DNA of 64,000 bases from Alphaproteobacteria bacterium (GTDB lineage Bacteria; Pseudomonadota; Alphaproteobacteria; Caulobacterales; Caulobacteraceae), in assembly GCA_018821435.1 (NCBI GenBank), contig JAHJME010000031.1, forward strand, positions 148,172 to 212,171, given 5' to 3'. Below, in pieces: positions 8,172 to 17,483 of the stretch; the stretch's first letter is position 1; each line of letters opens with the position of its first letter. The position numbers and the translations under genes are program-made. A model generated the notes under the pieces. The model was given only the letters and a program-made list of their open reading frames with translations, did no database searches and was not told the DNA's origin.

Positions 8172-9338
8172 ATGGCCGACCGTGTGCTCCGCCTGGGCGT
8201 TGTCGGCCTGAGTCGCGGCTTCGACCTGACCCGCGCAACCCTGACCGCGGACCCGCGCGTCGAGCTGGTGGCGGCCGCCGATCCGCGCGCCGAGGCTCGC
8301 GCCGCGTTCCAGGCCGAGTTCGGCGCGCCGGCGTTCGCGACCGCCGACGCCCTGCTGGCCGACCCCGCGGTGGAGGTCGTCTACATCGCCGCCCCACACC
8401 AGGCGCATCTGGAACTGGCCGCGGCCGCCGCGCGGGCCGGCAAACATATCCTGGTCGAGAAGCCGATGGCGCTCAGCCTGGCCGATTGCCGGGCGATGAC
8501 CCAGGCCGCGCACGCCGCCGGGGTCCATCTGCTGGTGGGTCCCAGCCACGGATTCGATCCGCCGGTCGCCTGGGCCGCCGACTTCATCGCCTCGGGCGCC
8601 TTCGGCCGGCCGCGCATGGTGACAGCGACCACATTCACCGACTTCCTCTACCGCCCGCGTCGGCCGGAGGAGTTGGACACGGCCCAAGGCGGCGGGGTGA
8701 TCTTCAGCCAGGCCGCGCACCAGGTGGACGTGGTCCGCCGGCTGATCGGGGCGAGCGTCGCGAGCGTTCGGGCGACCACGGGCGTGTGGGACGCGGCCCG
8801 GCCGACGGAGGGCGCCTACCAGGCCTTCCTGACCTTCGACGGCGGGGCGTCGGCCGCGCTGACCTATTCGGGCTATGGCCGCTACGACACCGACGCCCTC
8901 ATGGGCTGGGTCGGCGAGACCGGGGGACGCAAGGACCCGGAGGCCTACGCCGTGGCGCGGGGCCGCCTGGAGACCGCCGCCGAGGACGACCTGAAGGCCG
9001 CGCGCGCCTACGGGGCCGGCGCCGCCAAGGCCGCGCCGCCGGTCGGCCACGAACACTTCGGCCTGGTCATCGTCGCCTGCGAAGGCGGCGACTTGCGGCT
9101 GACCGCGACCGGGGTCGAGATCTATGGCCCGCAGGCGCGCCGTACGGTCGAGCTGCCGCTGGCGGCCGCCACCCGCCACGGCGTCATCGACGAGCTGTGG
9201 GCCGCCATCGTCGAGGGCCAGCCGCCCCGTCATGACGGGGCCTGGGGAACCGAGAACCTGACCGTCTGCCTGGCGATCCTGCGCTCGGCCGCCGAGGGCC
9301 GCGAGGTCGCCATTTCCGAGATCGAGGACTTCGCATGA
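8172..9338 (+). CDS. Gfo/Idh/MocA family dehydrogenase, phthalate dihydrodiol dehydrogenase-like
   Basis: NAD(P)-dependent dehydrogenase of 388 residues. The N-terminal Rossmann domain has a slightly unusual nucleotide motif, GVVGLSRG (residues 9-16), and the family signature E96-K97-P98 that positions the catalytic lysine. The C-terminal half is the alpha/beta substrate domain. Placed between a Rieske oxygenase and a 4,5-dihydroxyphthalate decarboxylase-like gene, it best fits the rearomatising step of phthalate 4,5-dihydrodiol to 4,5-dihydroxyphthalate. The length and sequence do not resemble LigC, the other Gfo/Idh/MocA enzyme of protocatechuate degradation. Its stop overlaps the next start by four bases (ATGA), so translation is coupled. 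Confidence 0.85.
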   Translation: MADRVLRLGVVGLSRGFDLTRATLTADPRVELVAAADPRAEARAAFQAEFGAPAFATADALLADPAVEVVYIAAPHQAHLELAAAAARAGKHILVEKPMALSLADCRAMTQAAHAAGVHLLVGPSHGFDPPVAWAADFIASGAFGRPRMVTATTFTDFLYRPRRPEELDTAQGGGVIFSQAAHQVDVVRRLIGASVASVRATTGVWDAARPTEGAYQAFLTFDGGASAALTYSGYGRYDTDALMGWVGETGGRKDPEAYAVARGRLETAAEDDLKAARAYGAGAAKAAPPVGHEHFGLVIVACEGGDLRLTATGVEIYGPQARRTVELPLAAATRHGVIDELWAAIVEGQPPRHDGAWGTENLTVCLAILRSAAEGREVAISEIEDFA

Positions 9339-10327
9339 GTAAACTTCGCCTGACGCTGGCCTGCTGGGACTACGACCGCACGCGCGCCCTGGCCGACGGT
9401 CGCGTTCAGCCGGAAGGCATCGACCTCAACTTGCTGCCGCTGCACGTGGAGGAGACCTTCTTCCGCATGCTTCGGAATCGCGAGTTCGACGTGGCCGAGA
9501 TGTCGCTGTCGTCCTACTGCGTGTCGCTGATGCGGGACGATCCGGCGTTCATCGCCATTCCGGTCTTCCCGTCCCGGTTCTTCCGCCACTCCTGCATCTT
9601 CGTGTCGGCCAAGAGCGGCATCCGCGAGCCCAAGGACCTGATCGGCAAGCGCTTTGGGGTGCCGGAATACCAGATGACCGCGCCGGTCTGGATCCGGGGG
9701 ATCCTGTCGGACGAGTATGGCGTCGCCCCGACCTCGGTGAAGTATTTCTCCGGTGGCGAGGAGGAGCCGGGCCGCGACGAGAAGCTGAAGCTGAACCTGC
9801 CGCCCGAGTTCAGCGTCACGCCCATCGGACCGATGCAGACCCTCTCGCAGATGTTGGCCGACGGTGAGATCGACGCCCTGCACACGGCGCGCACGCCCTC
9901 GACGTTTTACTCGCGGCCGAACGACGTGAAGCGGCTGTTCCCGAATTTCGTCGAGGTGGAGAAGGACTACTTCCGCCGCACCGGCATCTTCCCGATCATG
10001 CACGTGGTGGCGATCCGCCGGTCCGTCTACGAGGCCAACCGCTGGATCGCCCAGTCGCTGTTCAAGGCGTTCAGCGCCGCGCAACAGATCACCTACGACA
10101 ACCTGGCCGTCACCTCGGCCATGACCTCGATGCTGCCGTGGCAAATCGCGGCCGTCGAAGAAGCGCGTGCAGAACTCGGCGACGACTGGTGGCCCTATGG
10201 CTTCGCGCGCAACGAGGCGGTGCTCGACACCTTCCTGCGCTATCACCACGAGCAGGGGCTCTCGCAGCGCCGCCTGCAGCCGCGCGAGCTGTTCGCGCCC
10301 GAAACCTTCGAAGCGTTCAAGATCTGA
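9335..10327 (+). CDS. 4,5-dihydroxyphthalate decarboxylase-like protein
   Basis: A 330-residue protein of the family that includes 4,5-dihydroxyphthalate decarboxylase (Pht5), built on a periplasmic-binding-protein-like fold but without a signal peptide, so cytosolic. Recognisable features are the N-terminal LACWDYDRTRAL segment, GKRFGVPEYQMTAPVWIRGIL in the middle and a C-terminal GFARN/ELFAPE region. In phthalate degradation it would release CO2 to form protocatechuate, the substrate of the lig operon at 25.7-31.5 kb. The ATG overlaps the upstream dehydrogenase stop, and the stop overlaps the MarR start by one base. Other family members bind or decarboxylate different aromatic acids, so the exact substrate is inferred. 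Confidence 0.8.
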   Translation: MSKLRLTLACWDYDRTRALADGRVQPEGIDLNLLPLHVEETFFRMLRNREFDVAEMSLSSYCVSLMRDDPAFIAIPVFPSRFFRHSCIFVSAKSGIREPKDLIGKRFGVPEYQMTAPVWIRGILSDEYGVAPTSVKYFSGGEEEPGRDEKLKLNLPPEFSVTPIGPMQTLSQMLADGEIDALHTARTPSTFYSRPNDVKRLFPNFVEVEKDYFRRTGIFPIMHVVAIRRSVYEANRWIAQSLFKAFSAAQQITYDNLAVTSAMTSMLPWQIAAVEEARAELGDDWWPYGFARNEAVLDTFLRYHHEQGLSQRRLQPRELFAPETFEAFKI

Positions 10328-10803
10328 TGGCCGACCTCACCCCAGATCTCCCCCCCGAGCACAGCTTGGGCTTTCAGGTCCGCCGCTGCCACCGCGCGTT
10401 CGACCGCGTGCTGAGCGGGCACCTCGCGCCCTCGGGACTGTCGAGCGGCTTCTGGTATTTCCTCCGCGCGCTCTGGCAGGAGAACGGCGCCACCCAGAAG
10501 CGCCTGGCCCAGCTCAACAACGTCACCGAACCCACGGCCGTCGCGGTGCTGGGCGCCATGGAGCGGATGGGGGTGATCCGCCGCGAACGCAACGCGGTCG
10601 ACCGCCGCAAGGTCAATGTGTTCCTGACGGAACGCGCCGACGACCTGAAAGCCGAACTGATGCCCGTCGCCCACCGCATCAACGAGATCGCCGGCGCCGG
10701 CATCTCCGCGGCCGAGATCGAAACCTGCCTGTCGGTCCTGCAGCGCATGTCCGACAACCTGACGCGCGAGGCCACGCGCCTGTCCACGGAGCCCGCCCTG
10801 TGA
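10327..10803 (+). CDS. MarR family transcriptional regulator
   Basis: A 158-residue MarR-type regulator encoded inside the dehydrogenase-decarboxylase operon. Start ATG at 10327 shares one base with the preceding stop (TGATG). The helix-turn-helix region is TQKRLAQLNNVTEPTAVAVL with a following wing rich in basic residues (RRERNAVDRRKVNV). Its genetic coupling to the putative phthalate genes suggests it senses an aromatic acid intermediate and controls the divergent promoter region containing operator O2. Its stop overlaps the GTG start of the glutathione transferase gene. Which of the two MarR proteins controls the four-site palindrome set is unresolved. Confidence 0.85.
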   Translation: MADLTPDLPPEHSLGFQVRRCHRAFDRVLSGHLAPSGLSSGFWYFLRALWQENGATQKRLAQLNNVTEPTAVAVLGAMERMGVIRRERNAVDRRKVNVFLTERADDLKAELMPVAHRINEIAGAGISAAEIETCLSVLQRMSDNLTREATRLSTEPAL

Positions 10804-11513
10804 TCACGCTCTACGGTGGCCCGACGCCCAATTCCCGCAAGGTCGCCATCGCGATGGAGGAGATGGGCCTGACCTGGCGTCTGCACACCATCGACATCCT
10901 GGCCGGCGACCAGTTCGCGCCGGATTTCCTGGCGCTGAACCCCAACAACAAGGCGCCGGTGATCGTCGACGACGAACCGACCGGCGGCGGCGAACCGTTC
11001 GTGCTGGCCGAGTCCGGGGCCATCCTCTGGTACCTGGCGGAAAAGACCGGCCGGTTCCTCCCCGTCGGCGCGCGCGAGCGGGCGATCTGCCACCAGTGGC
11101 TGATGTTCCAGATGTCGGGGATCGGGCCGATGTTCGGCCAGAACGCCCACTTCTCGTTCTACGCCAAGGACAAGCACGACTATTCGATCGCCCGCTACGC
11201 CAACGAGGTGACCCGGCTGCTGCGCGTGCTGGATGGCCGGCTGGCCGAGACGGCGTTCATGGCCGGCGCCGACTACACCATCGCCGACATGGCCACCTGG
11301 CCCTACGTCGCGCGCCAGGTCGACATGCGGGCGGCCGAGTTCCCGAATCTGAAGCGTTGGGCCGACCTGATCGCGACGCGGCCCGCTGTCGTGCGCGGCG
11401 TGGAGGTCGGGCGCGAGACCCTGCGCAAGGAAACCATCGAGGGCGGCCTGTCGGGCCTCTCGGACGACCAGCGCTCGATCCTGTTCGGCGACAGGCAATA
11501 CGCGACGCGGTGA
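10800..11513 (+). CDS. Glutathione S-transferase family protein
   Basis: A 237-residue glutathione transferase of the YfcG/Ure2p-like type. It starts with GTG at 10800, overlapping the MarR stop. The N-terminal thioredoxin-like domain has the glutathione site TPNSRKVAIAMEE and LNPNNKAPVIVDD, and an ESGAILWYLAEKTG helix; the C-terminal all-helical domain contains the N-capping motif YTIADMATWPY. Such enzymes have disulfide-bond oxidoreductase, isomerase or dehalogenase activity. As the last gene of an apparent four-gene catabolic operon it may isomerise or detoxify a ring-cleavage product or an epoxide; this is inference. Confidence 0.88.
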   Translation: MITLYGGPTPNSRKVAIAMEEMGLTWRLHTIDILAGDQFAPDFLALNPNNKAPVIVDDEPTGGGEPFVLAESGAILWYLAEKTGRFLPVGARERAICHQWLMFQMSGIGPMFGQNAHFSFYAKDKHDYSIARYANEVTRLLRVLDGRLAETAFMAGADYTIADMATWPYVARQVDMRAAEFPNLKRWADLIATRPAVVRGVEVGRETLRKETIEGGLSGLSDDQRSILFGDRQYATR

Positions 11514-11593
11514 GCCGGGACCGCCGATCCGGCTGGCGCCCGGGCCGCGCTTGAACCACGCTGCCCTGGCTCGCCGCGAGTCTGGGGCCGCCG

Positions 11594-12484
11594 TTGCAGA
11601 CATCATCTTCGTTCGCTCAGTCGCCGGTCACGGCCCTGATCCTGGCCGCCCTCGTCGTGTTGGCCGCAGTCTTCGCGTTCCGATGGTTTCAGGTCGAACG
11701 AGGCCGGGCGGCGGCTGGTGAGCGGCGGCGGCCGGGGCCCATCGATCTCGCCATCGGCGCGGTGGCGAACTTCTTCGATACCCTGGGGATCGGCGCGTTC
11801 GCCACGACCACGGCGGCCTTCAAGCTCCTCCGCCGCGTGCCGGACGAACAGATCCCCGGCACGCTGAACGTCGGCCATGCGCTGCCGACGATGGCCCAGG
11901 CGCTGATCTTTATCGCCGTGGTGGATGTGGAACCGCTGACGCTGGTCAGCATGATCGCCGCGGCGGTCGCCGGGGCCTGGATCGGCGTCGGGTTCGCGGC
12001 GCGGGCGCCGCGGCGGGGCATTCAGCTCATCATGGGCCTTGCGCTGCTGGTGGCGGCCGGCCTGTTCCTGGCCGCTGTTCTGGGCGTGACGCCGGCCGGC
12101 GGCGACGCCAAGGGTCTGGTGGGCGCGAAGCTGGCCTTGGCGGTCGGCGCGAACTTCGTGCTGGGCGCCCTGATGATGCTGGGCATCGGCCTCTATGCGC
12201 CGTGCCTGATCCTGGTCGCCTTGCTGGGCATGAGCCCGCTGGTGGCGTTCCCGATCATGATGGGATCCTGCGCCTTCCTGATGCCGGTGGGCGGCGCGCG
12301 GTTCGTGGCGAGCGGCCGCTACAGCCTGCGGGCGGCCGCGGGCCTGGCGGTCGGCGGCATTCCAGCAGTCCTGGTCGCCGCCTACGTCGTGAAGTCCCTG
12401 CCGCTCGACTGGCTGCGGGTGCTGGTGATCGTCGTGGCCGTCTATGCCGCGATCAGCATGCTGTGGTCCGCCCGCCGCGCTTAG
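11594..12484 (+). CDS. TauE/SafE family membrane permease
   Basis: Integral inner-membrane protein of 296 residues with about eight hydrophobic segments, of the TauE/SafE (sulfite exporter/anion permease) type. The repeated half-motif GxxxNFFDTLGIGAF in the first half and MGSCAFLMPVGGARF in the second half fit the family's duplicated architecture. The reading frame begins with TTG at 11594; no convincing ribosome-binding site was seen, so the start may lie elsewhere. It is convergent with the DUF3237 gene, the two overlapping by four bases. It may export a sulfonated or carboxylated anion; no substrate can be read from the sequence. Confidence 0.75.
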   Translation: MQTSSSFAQSPVTALILAALVVLAAVFAFRWFQVERGRAAAGERRRPGPIDLAIGAVANFFDTLGIGAFATTTAAFKLLRRVPDEQIPGTLNVGHALPTMAQALIFIAVVDVEPLTLVSMIAAAVAGAWIGVGFAARAPRRGIQLIMGLALLVAAGLFLAAVLGVTPAGGDAKGLVGAKLALAVGANFVLGALMMLGIGLYAPCLILVALLGMSPLVAFPIMMGSCAFLMPVGGARFVASGRYSLRAAAGLAVGGIPAVLVAAYVVKSLPLDWLRVLVIVVAVYAAISMLWSARRA

Positions 12485-12981
12485 GTGATCGCGTAGATGA
12501 AGTGGTTGATGCCGGTGGTGGTGCGCTCGCCGCAACCGATGCTCATGACCGCGTTGAGCCACAGGTAGCGCGGGTCGGCGGTTTCGAAGACCGGGGCGAT
12601 GCGGATCAGGTAGCGCGACGGGTCGACGTCCGGCTGCGCGGGGTCGCGGAAGGCGGCGCCGACATCCGGTGGGATCAGGGTGCGGCCGGAGTAGGTGACA
12701 TAGATCAGCGCGCCGTCGTCGGTCTTCCAGACGCTGCGCGCGTCGAAAGCGCCGATGGCCGCGCCGTCCGGCCCTTCGCCGCTCTCCGACCAGTTGCCGC
12801 CGCCGGGCAGGATGTCGCCCTTCAGCCGCGCCCCTTCGAACCGGCCGCCAGTGATGTAGCCGATGCGGCGGTTGCGCCAGGGCGACTGGCCCATGGCCAT
12901 GATCTCGCCCGCCACCTCGAAGGCCGCGACGCAGAGGGGCTCGCTCTTCAGCGAACGGCTGCCGAATTCGGACTGGGACAC
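12481..12981 (-). CDS. DUF3237 domain protein
   Basis: A 166-residue protein matching the small DUF3237 family: the pattern GxxGYITGGRFEGARLKGDILPGGGNW followed by IYVTYSGR and a C-terminal YLWLNAV segment is typical (long stretches abbreviated here; residues about 40-160). The fold is expected to be a lipocalin-like or dodecin-like barrel. Its biochemical role is unknown, but such genes recur in aromatic and steroid degradation clusters. It is divergent from the CocE-type hydrolase at 13101; the 119-base gap holds the most symmetrical copy of the shared palindrome. Confidence 0.75.
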   Translation of the reverse strand: MSQSEFGSRSLKSEPLCVAAFEVAGEIMAMGQSPWRNRRIGYITGGRFEGARLKGDILPGGGNWSESGEGPDGAAIGAFDARSVWKTDDGALIYVTYSGRTLIPPDVGAAFRDPAQPDVDPSRYLIRIAPVFETADPRYLWLNAVMSIGCGERTTTGINHFIYAIT

Positions 12982-12997
12982 AGGCGAGGCTCCTTTG

Positions 12998-13011
12998 CTT
13001 AGAGAGCTAAG
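12998..13011. promoter_or_regulatory. Candidate operator O3, perfect shared palindrome
   Basis: CTTAG-AGAG-CTAAG; the arms extend to GCTTAG/CTAAGC (12997-13012), a perfect palindrome apart from the four-base centre. It lies 16 bases upstream of the DUF3237 start and 90 bases before the CocE-type hydrolase. It is the most symmetrical of the four related sites. Confidence 0.6.
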
Positions 13012-13100
13012 CGTATGGGGCTGCCCCTGCGGCGGTCAACGCCGCATCGACAGCGGCGCGCCAACCACGGCATCCTGTTTCCTTGGCGTGGAGAGCAGGC

Positions 13101-15032
13101 ATGGCGGCGGAGCGAGGAACGGCGATCGACAGGCGGACGCTGGGCCTGCGGTTCCTGCAGCTCGCCGCCGTTCTGGTCGTTCCGGCGTTTCCGGCCATCG
13201 CCGCCGAGGCTGTCGGCCCCTATGAGGTGGTGGTGCGCCCGAACGTCATGGTCGCCATGCGCGACGGCGTGAAACTGGCCACCGACCTCTATCTGCCCGC
13301 CCGAGGCGGCGCACCCGCGCCCGGTCGCTTCCCGGCGATCCTGGAGCGCACGCCCTACGGCAAGTCGCAGGCGACCACGCGGCACGCCAGCGTCGAGATC
13401 GCCCGGTTCCTGGCCAGCCACGGCTATGTGGTCGTCTATCAGGACGTGCGCGGCCGCGGCGGGTCGGAAGGCGCCTACGTCAAATACCTCAGCGACGGGA
13501 ACGATGGCTTCGACTGCTGCCAGTGGGTGGTGGCTCAACCCTGGTGCGACGGCAAGATCGGGGCCCACGGCCTGTCGTACGGCGCGCATACGACGACGGC
13601 GCTGGCCTGCGCCGGGGCGCCGGGCGTGGCGGCGCTGTTCATCAACTCCGGCGGCTTCTCCAACGCCTACCAGGGCGGCATCCGCCAGGGCGGCGCGTTC
13701 GAGCTGAAGCAGGTGACCTGGGCGCTGAACCAGGCGCTGGAGGCGCCGGAGGTCCGCGCTGACGCCAAGCTCTCCGCCGCACTGGAGGCCATCGACATCA
13801 AGGCCTGGCTGGCGCGCATGCCCTGGACGCGCGGTGCGTCGCCGCTCAGCGCCGTGCCCGAGTACGAGGACTACGTCTTCGACCAATGGGAGGCGGGTGA
13901 CTTCGACGGCTTCTGGAAGCAGCTCGGCATCTATGCCGAGGGCTACTACGGCGCCTTCGTGGATGCGCCGACGATCTGGATGTCGTCCTGGTACGACCCC
14001 TATCCGCGCACCGCGACCGACAACTATGTGGCGCTGTCCAAGGCAAAGCGCGGCCCCCAGCGGCTGATCCTCGGACCCTGGACCCATGGCAACAACCATC
14101 AGACATTCGCCGGCGACGTGGACTTCGGCCCGGCCGCCCGGCTGGCCGGCAATGTCGCGCCGGACATCACCACCCTGCGCAAACGCTGGTTCGACCGTTG
14201 GGTGAAGGGCGAGCGGAACGGCGTCGACGACGAGCCGGCGGTGCGGATCTTCGTCATGGGCGGCGGGTCGGGGCGCGAGAACGCAGAGGGCCGGCTGGAC
14301 CACGGCGGCCGCTGGCGGCGTGAGGCGGCCTGGCCGCTGCCGGACGCCAAGCCGACGCGGTTTCACCTGCACCCCGATGGCGGGCTGGCCGAGGCGACAC
14401 CCCGGGCCGGGCAGCGCACTTTCCGCTACGATCCCCGCCACCCGGTCCCCAGCATCGGCGGCACGATCACCTCGGGCGAGCCGGTGATGGTCGGCGGCGC
14501 CTTCGACCAGCGGGAGGGGCCGGCGTTCTATGGCTCGGAGCAGATGGGCCGCGCGCTCTCGGACCGGCCCGACGTGCTGTCGTTCCAGACGCCGGTGCTG
14601 ACCCGCGACGTGGAGGTCACCGGCGCCATCGAGGCCGAGTTCTGGGTCGCCACCGACGGCCCCGACACCGACTTCACCCTGAAGATGATCGATCTGCACC
14701 CGCCCAGCGCCGACTATCCCCAGGGCTACGCCATGAATCTGACCGACGGCATCCTGCGCTGCCGCTACCGGGAGAGCTGGGAGCATCCGTCGCTGATGGT
14801 CCCGGGCCGCGTCTATCGCATCCGCATCCAGGCCTTCCCGACCTCCAACCTGTTCAAGGCAGGTCACCGCATCCGCCTCGACGTCGCCTCCAGCAACTAT
14901 CCGCACTTCGACCTGAACCCGAACACCGGGGAGCCGGAGGGGCGCTGGACCCGATCGCGGATCGCGACCAACACGGTGTTCATGGGCGGCGACCGCGCCT
15001 CGGCGGTGATCCTGCCGGTGGTCAGTCGATGA
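13101..15032 (+). CDS. CocE/NonD family hydrolase (exported)
   Basis: A 643-residue serine hydrolase of the CocE/X-prolyl dipeptidyl peptidase-like group, which includes cocaine esterase and glutaryl-7-ACA acylase-type enzymes. An N-terminal signal peptide is present (hydrophobic LRFLQLAAVLVVPAFPAIAA). The nucleophile is the serine of GLSYGA near residue 160; a catalytic DP..HGN region (GPWTHGNNH) follows, and the C-terminal jelly-roll domain (RLDVASSNYPHFDLNPN) is typical. Start ATG 13101 follows GGAG by eight bases; an upstream TTG is less likely. It would cleave ester or amide bonds of an exogenous substrate in the periplasm. Its 3' end overlaps the convergent P450 gene by 11 bases. Confidence 0.88.
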   Translation: MAAERGTAIDRRTLGLRFLQLAAVLVVPAFPAIAAEAVGPYEVVVRPNVMVAMRDGVKLATDLYLPARGGAPAPGRFPAILERTPYGKSQATTRHASVEIARFLASHGYVVVYQDVRGRGGSEGAYVKYLSDGNDGFDCCQWVVAQPWCDGKIGAHGLSYGAHTTTALACAGAPGVAALFINSGGFSNAYQGGIRQGGAFELKQVTWALNQALEAPEVRADAKLSAALEAIDIKAWLARMPWTRGASPLSAVPEYEDYVFDQWEAGDFDGFWKQLGIYAEGYYGAFVDAPTIWMSSWYDPYPRTATDNYVALSKAKRGPQRLILGPWTHGNNHQTFAGDVDFGPAARLAGNVAPDITTLRKRWFDRWVKGERNGVDDEPAVRIFVMGGGSGRENAEGRLDHGGRWRREAAWPLPDAKPTRFHLHPDGGLAEATPRAGQRTFRYDPRHPVPSIGGTITSGEPVMVGGAFDQREGPAFYGSEQMGRALSDRPDVLSFQTPVLTRDVEVTGAIEAEFWVATDGPDTDFTLKMIDLHPPSADYPQGYAMNLTDGILRCRYRESWEHPSLMVPGRVYRIRIQAFPTSNLFKAGHRIRLDVASSNYPHFDLNPNTGEPEGRWTRSRIATNTVFMGGDRASAVILPVVSR

Positions 15033-16224
15033 CGCCGGCGATCCGCACCCGCAGCCGGCGCGGCCCGCGCAGGGTGGGGTTGATCCGGTAGGGCGGCGGC
15101 TCGTCCAGCAATACCGGGTCCACCAGCCGCCGGGCCATCTCGCGGAGCGCGACCTGTCCCTCCAGCCGGGCCAGCGGCGCGCCGAAGCACGCGTGGATGC
15201 CGCTGCCGAAGCCCAGGTGGGCGTTGTTCGCCCGGTCGGGGATGAAGCGGTCCGCGTGCTGGAACCGCGCGGGATCGCGGTTGGCGCAGGCCAGCATCAG
15301 CCGGATCGCCGACCCGGCCGGGATCGTCACCCCGCCCGCGTCCACGTCGGCCAGGGTCGAGCGGAAGGTGAAGTGGACCGGCGGCTCATAGCGCAGCAGC
15401 TCCTCGACCAGCGGGGTCTCCAACCCCGGCTCGGCCTTCAGCCGCGCCAGCACGTCCGGCTTGCGCAGCAAGGTCAGCATGCCGTTGGCGATCAGGTTCA
15501 CCGTGGTCTCGTGGCCGGCCAGCAGCAGCAGGATCGCCACGCCCGTGAGCTCGGGTGACGACAACGCGCCCTCCGGCCCGTCGTCGTTGGCCAGACGCGA
15601 CAGCATGTCGTCGCGCGGGTCGCGCCGCTTGGCCTGGATCAGGCCCATCATGTAGGCGCCCAGTTCCATGATCGCGGCCTGGACGCCGGCGGACGGCGAA
15701 CGGTCGCGCGGGTCCCAGTCGGCGGCCTGAACGATGGCCTCGGCCCAGACGTGGAACTTCGGTTCGTCCTCGCGCGGCACGCCCAGCAGGTCGGCGACCA
15801 CGGTGACGGGGAAGGGGTAGGCGACGTCGGCCACCACATCGATCTCGTCGCGACCCCGCAGGGCGTCGATCAGCAGGGTCGCCTGGCCGAACAGGTGCGG
15901 CCGCATGGCCTCGACCCGGCCGGGATCGTTGGGCGGTCCGAAGTGGCGCATGGTCAGCCGCCGCACCCGGTCGTGCCCCGGCGGATCCATGTTGAGAAAG
16001 CTGAACGGCGGGCTGGGTGGGGCGGGCGAATTGGCCGGATCGGCGCTGAGCCGCGGGTCGCCCAGCAGGGCGGCGACCTCGGCGTAGCCGGTGACGACAT
16101 AGCTGCCATCGGGCTCCTGGAAGACCGCCCGCTCGCGCAGCCTGTCGTACAGCGGATAGGGGTCGTGGCGGCTGTCGGCGTCCAGAATCCGCTGCAGCAG
16201 CGTCCCTTCGCGGGCCTCGCTCAT
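15022..16224 (-). CDS. Cytochrome P450 monooxygenase
   Basis: Soluble bacterial cytochrome P450 of 400 residues, standard length. The I-helix oxygen-activation motif AGHETT, the K-helix ELLRYEPP (ExxR) and the heme-binding loop FGSGIHACFGAPLARLE with the cysteine thiolate ligand are intact. Start ATG at 16224 overlaps the ferredoxin reductase stop by four bases (ATGA). It is the last gene of a TonB receptor-ferredoxin-ferredoxin reductase-P450 operon, so a complete class I electron chain is encoded together. The substrate is probably a hydrophobic compound imported by the receptor, such as a terpenoid, steroid or cyclic hydrocarbon; that is inference. Confidence 0.95.
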   Translation of the reverse strand: MSEAREGTLLQRILDADSRHDPYPLYDRLRERAVFQEPDGSYVVTGYAEVAALLGDPRLSADPANSPAPPSPPFSFLNMDPPGHDRVRRLTMRHFGPPNDPGRVEAMRPHLFGQATLLIDALRGRDEIDVVADVAYPFPVTVVADLLGVPREDEPKFHVWAEAIVQAADWDPRDRSPSAGVQAAIMELGAYMMGLIQAKRRDPRDDMLSRLANDDGPEGALSSPELTGVAILLLLAGHETTVNLIANGMLTLLRKPDVLARLKAEPGLETPLVEELLRYEPPVHFTFRSTLADVDAGGVTIPAGSAIRLMLACANRDPARFQHADRFIPDRANNAHLGFGSGIHACFGAPLARLEGQVALREMARRLVDPVLLDEPPPYRINPTLRGPRRLRVRIAGVID

Positions 16225-17483
16225 GACGCAAGCTCCTTCTGCGGGGAGATGGGGGCGTCGACGCGCCGGTAGGTGGGCGGGAAGGCGGCGCCGGCGCGGA
16301 TCTGGGCCTCGTAGAACGACAGCCAGTGGGCCTGGTTGACCGTGGCCACCGCCACCAGCCGGTCGCCCCGGCCATAGCCCACCACGAACCGACCGCTCTC
16401 CACGGACCCCTGCAGCAGGACGGTGGCGTCGGCCCGCTCCGGCGCCCCGGCCAGCTTCAGGCAGGCGCCGAACTGCATGGACCAGAAGGCGGGCAGGGCG
16501 TCGATGCGGCGCAGGTCGGGATCCGCGCGCAGGATGTTCGCGCCGGCCACGGCGGCCTGTTCGCACGCCGCGCCCCAGTGCTCGGTGCGCAGGGGCTCGC
16601 CAGGGAAGCGGGGGTGTTCGATCCGCACGACATCGCCCGCGCCGAACACGCCGGCGACCGGCTGGCCGGCGGTGTCCAGCGCGCGGCAGGCGCTGTCGCA
16701 GAGCAGGCCCTGGGGTCCGGCGGCCAGTCCGGAGCCGGCCAGCCATTCGACATTCGGCGCGGCGCCGAGGCAGACCACGGCCACGGTCGCCTCGACCCGC
16801 GCGCCGTCGCCCAGGACCACGACCGCCAATCGGCCCGTCCCATCGTCTTCGAACCCGGCGACCGCGACGCCCGTGCGCAGATCGACGCCGTGCGCGCCCT
16901 GCAGATCGGCCGCGAACGCCCCGATCGTGTCGCCCAGCGCCCGCAGCAACGGCGCGCCCGTGGCTTCGACCACCGTGACCGGAAGGCCGGCGTCGATGCA
17001 CGACGACGCCACTTCGCAGCCGGTGAACCCCGCGCCGATGACCACGACCCGGCCGGGTCGAGCGGCCAGCCGCGCGCGCAAGGCGGCCGCGTCCCCCCGC
17101 GTCCGCAAGACGAACACGCCGTCCAGCGCGGCCTCGGCCGCTACGGGCCATGGCCGGGCGCGGGCGCCGGTGGCGATCACCAACTGGTCGAAGGCGATGC
17201 GCGCGCCGTCCGCCAGCCCGACGGAACGTCCCGCCAGATCCAGGTCGGCGGCGGCCGCGCCCAGCCGCCAGTCGGCGTCGACGGCCCGTAGCGCCGGCAG
17301 CTCGGTCTGGTCCGCCCCGACCCAGCCGCTCAGCACCTGTTTCGACAGCGGCGGCCGGTCGTAGGGCGGATGCGGCTCGTCGCCGACGAGGGTGATGCGC
17401 CCGCCGAAGCCCGCGTCGCGCAGGGCCTCGGCGGTGCGCAGGCCGGCCAGGGAGGCGCCGGCGATGAGCACGTGGGCGCTCAC
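16221..17483 (-). CDS. NAD(P)H-ferredoxin reductase, FAD-dependent
   Basis: Pyridine nucleotide-disulfide oxidoreductase of 420 residues, of the putidaredoxin reductase/rubredoxin reductase type. The FAD motif is IAGASLAGLRTAEAL at the N-terminus, the NAD(P)H motif VVVIGAGFTGCEVAS is near residue 150, and the second FAD contact is GVFGAGDV. It starts with GTG at 17483, which overlaps the ferredoxin stop (GTGA). It passes electrons from NAD(P)H to the small ferredoxin encoded just upstream, which in turn reduces the P450 encoded just downstream. The Rieske oxygenase at 6790 has no reductase of its own nearby, so sharing is possible but unproven. Confidence 0.92.
   Translation of the reverse strand: MSAHVLIAGASLAGLRTAEALRDAGFGGRITLVGDEPHPPYDRPPLSKQVLSGWVGADQTELPALRAVDADWRLGAAAADLDLAGRSVGLADGARIAFDQLVIATGARARPWPVAAEAALDGVFVLRTRGDAAALRARLAARPGRVVVIGAGFTGCEVASSCIDAGLPVTVVEATGAPLLRALGDTIGAFAADLQGAHGVDLRTGVAVAGFEDDGTGRLAVVVLGDGARVEATVAVVCLGAAPNVEWLAGSGLAAGPQGLLCDSACRALDTAGQPVAGVFGAGDVVRIEHPRFPGEPLRTEHWGAACEQAAVAGANILRADPDLRRIDALPAFWSMQFGACLKLAGAPERADATVLLQGSVESGRFVVGYGRGDRLVAVATVNQAHWLSFYEAQIRAGAAFPPTYRRVDAPISPQKELAS

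Noticed and set aside
8172..9338. Reading the Gfo/Idh/MocA gene as the missing LigC
   Set aside because: It is about 75 residues longer than LigC, lacks close sequence resemblance, and sits with phthalate-type genes far from the lig operon.
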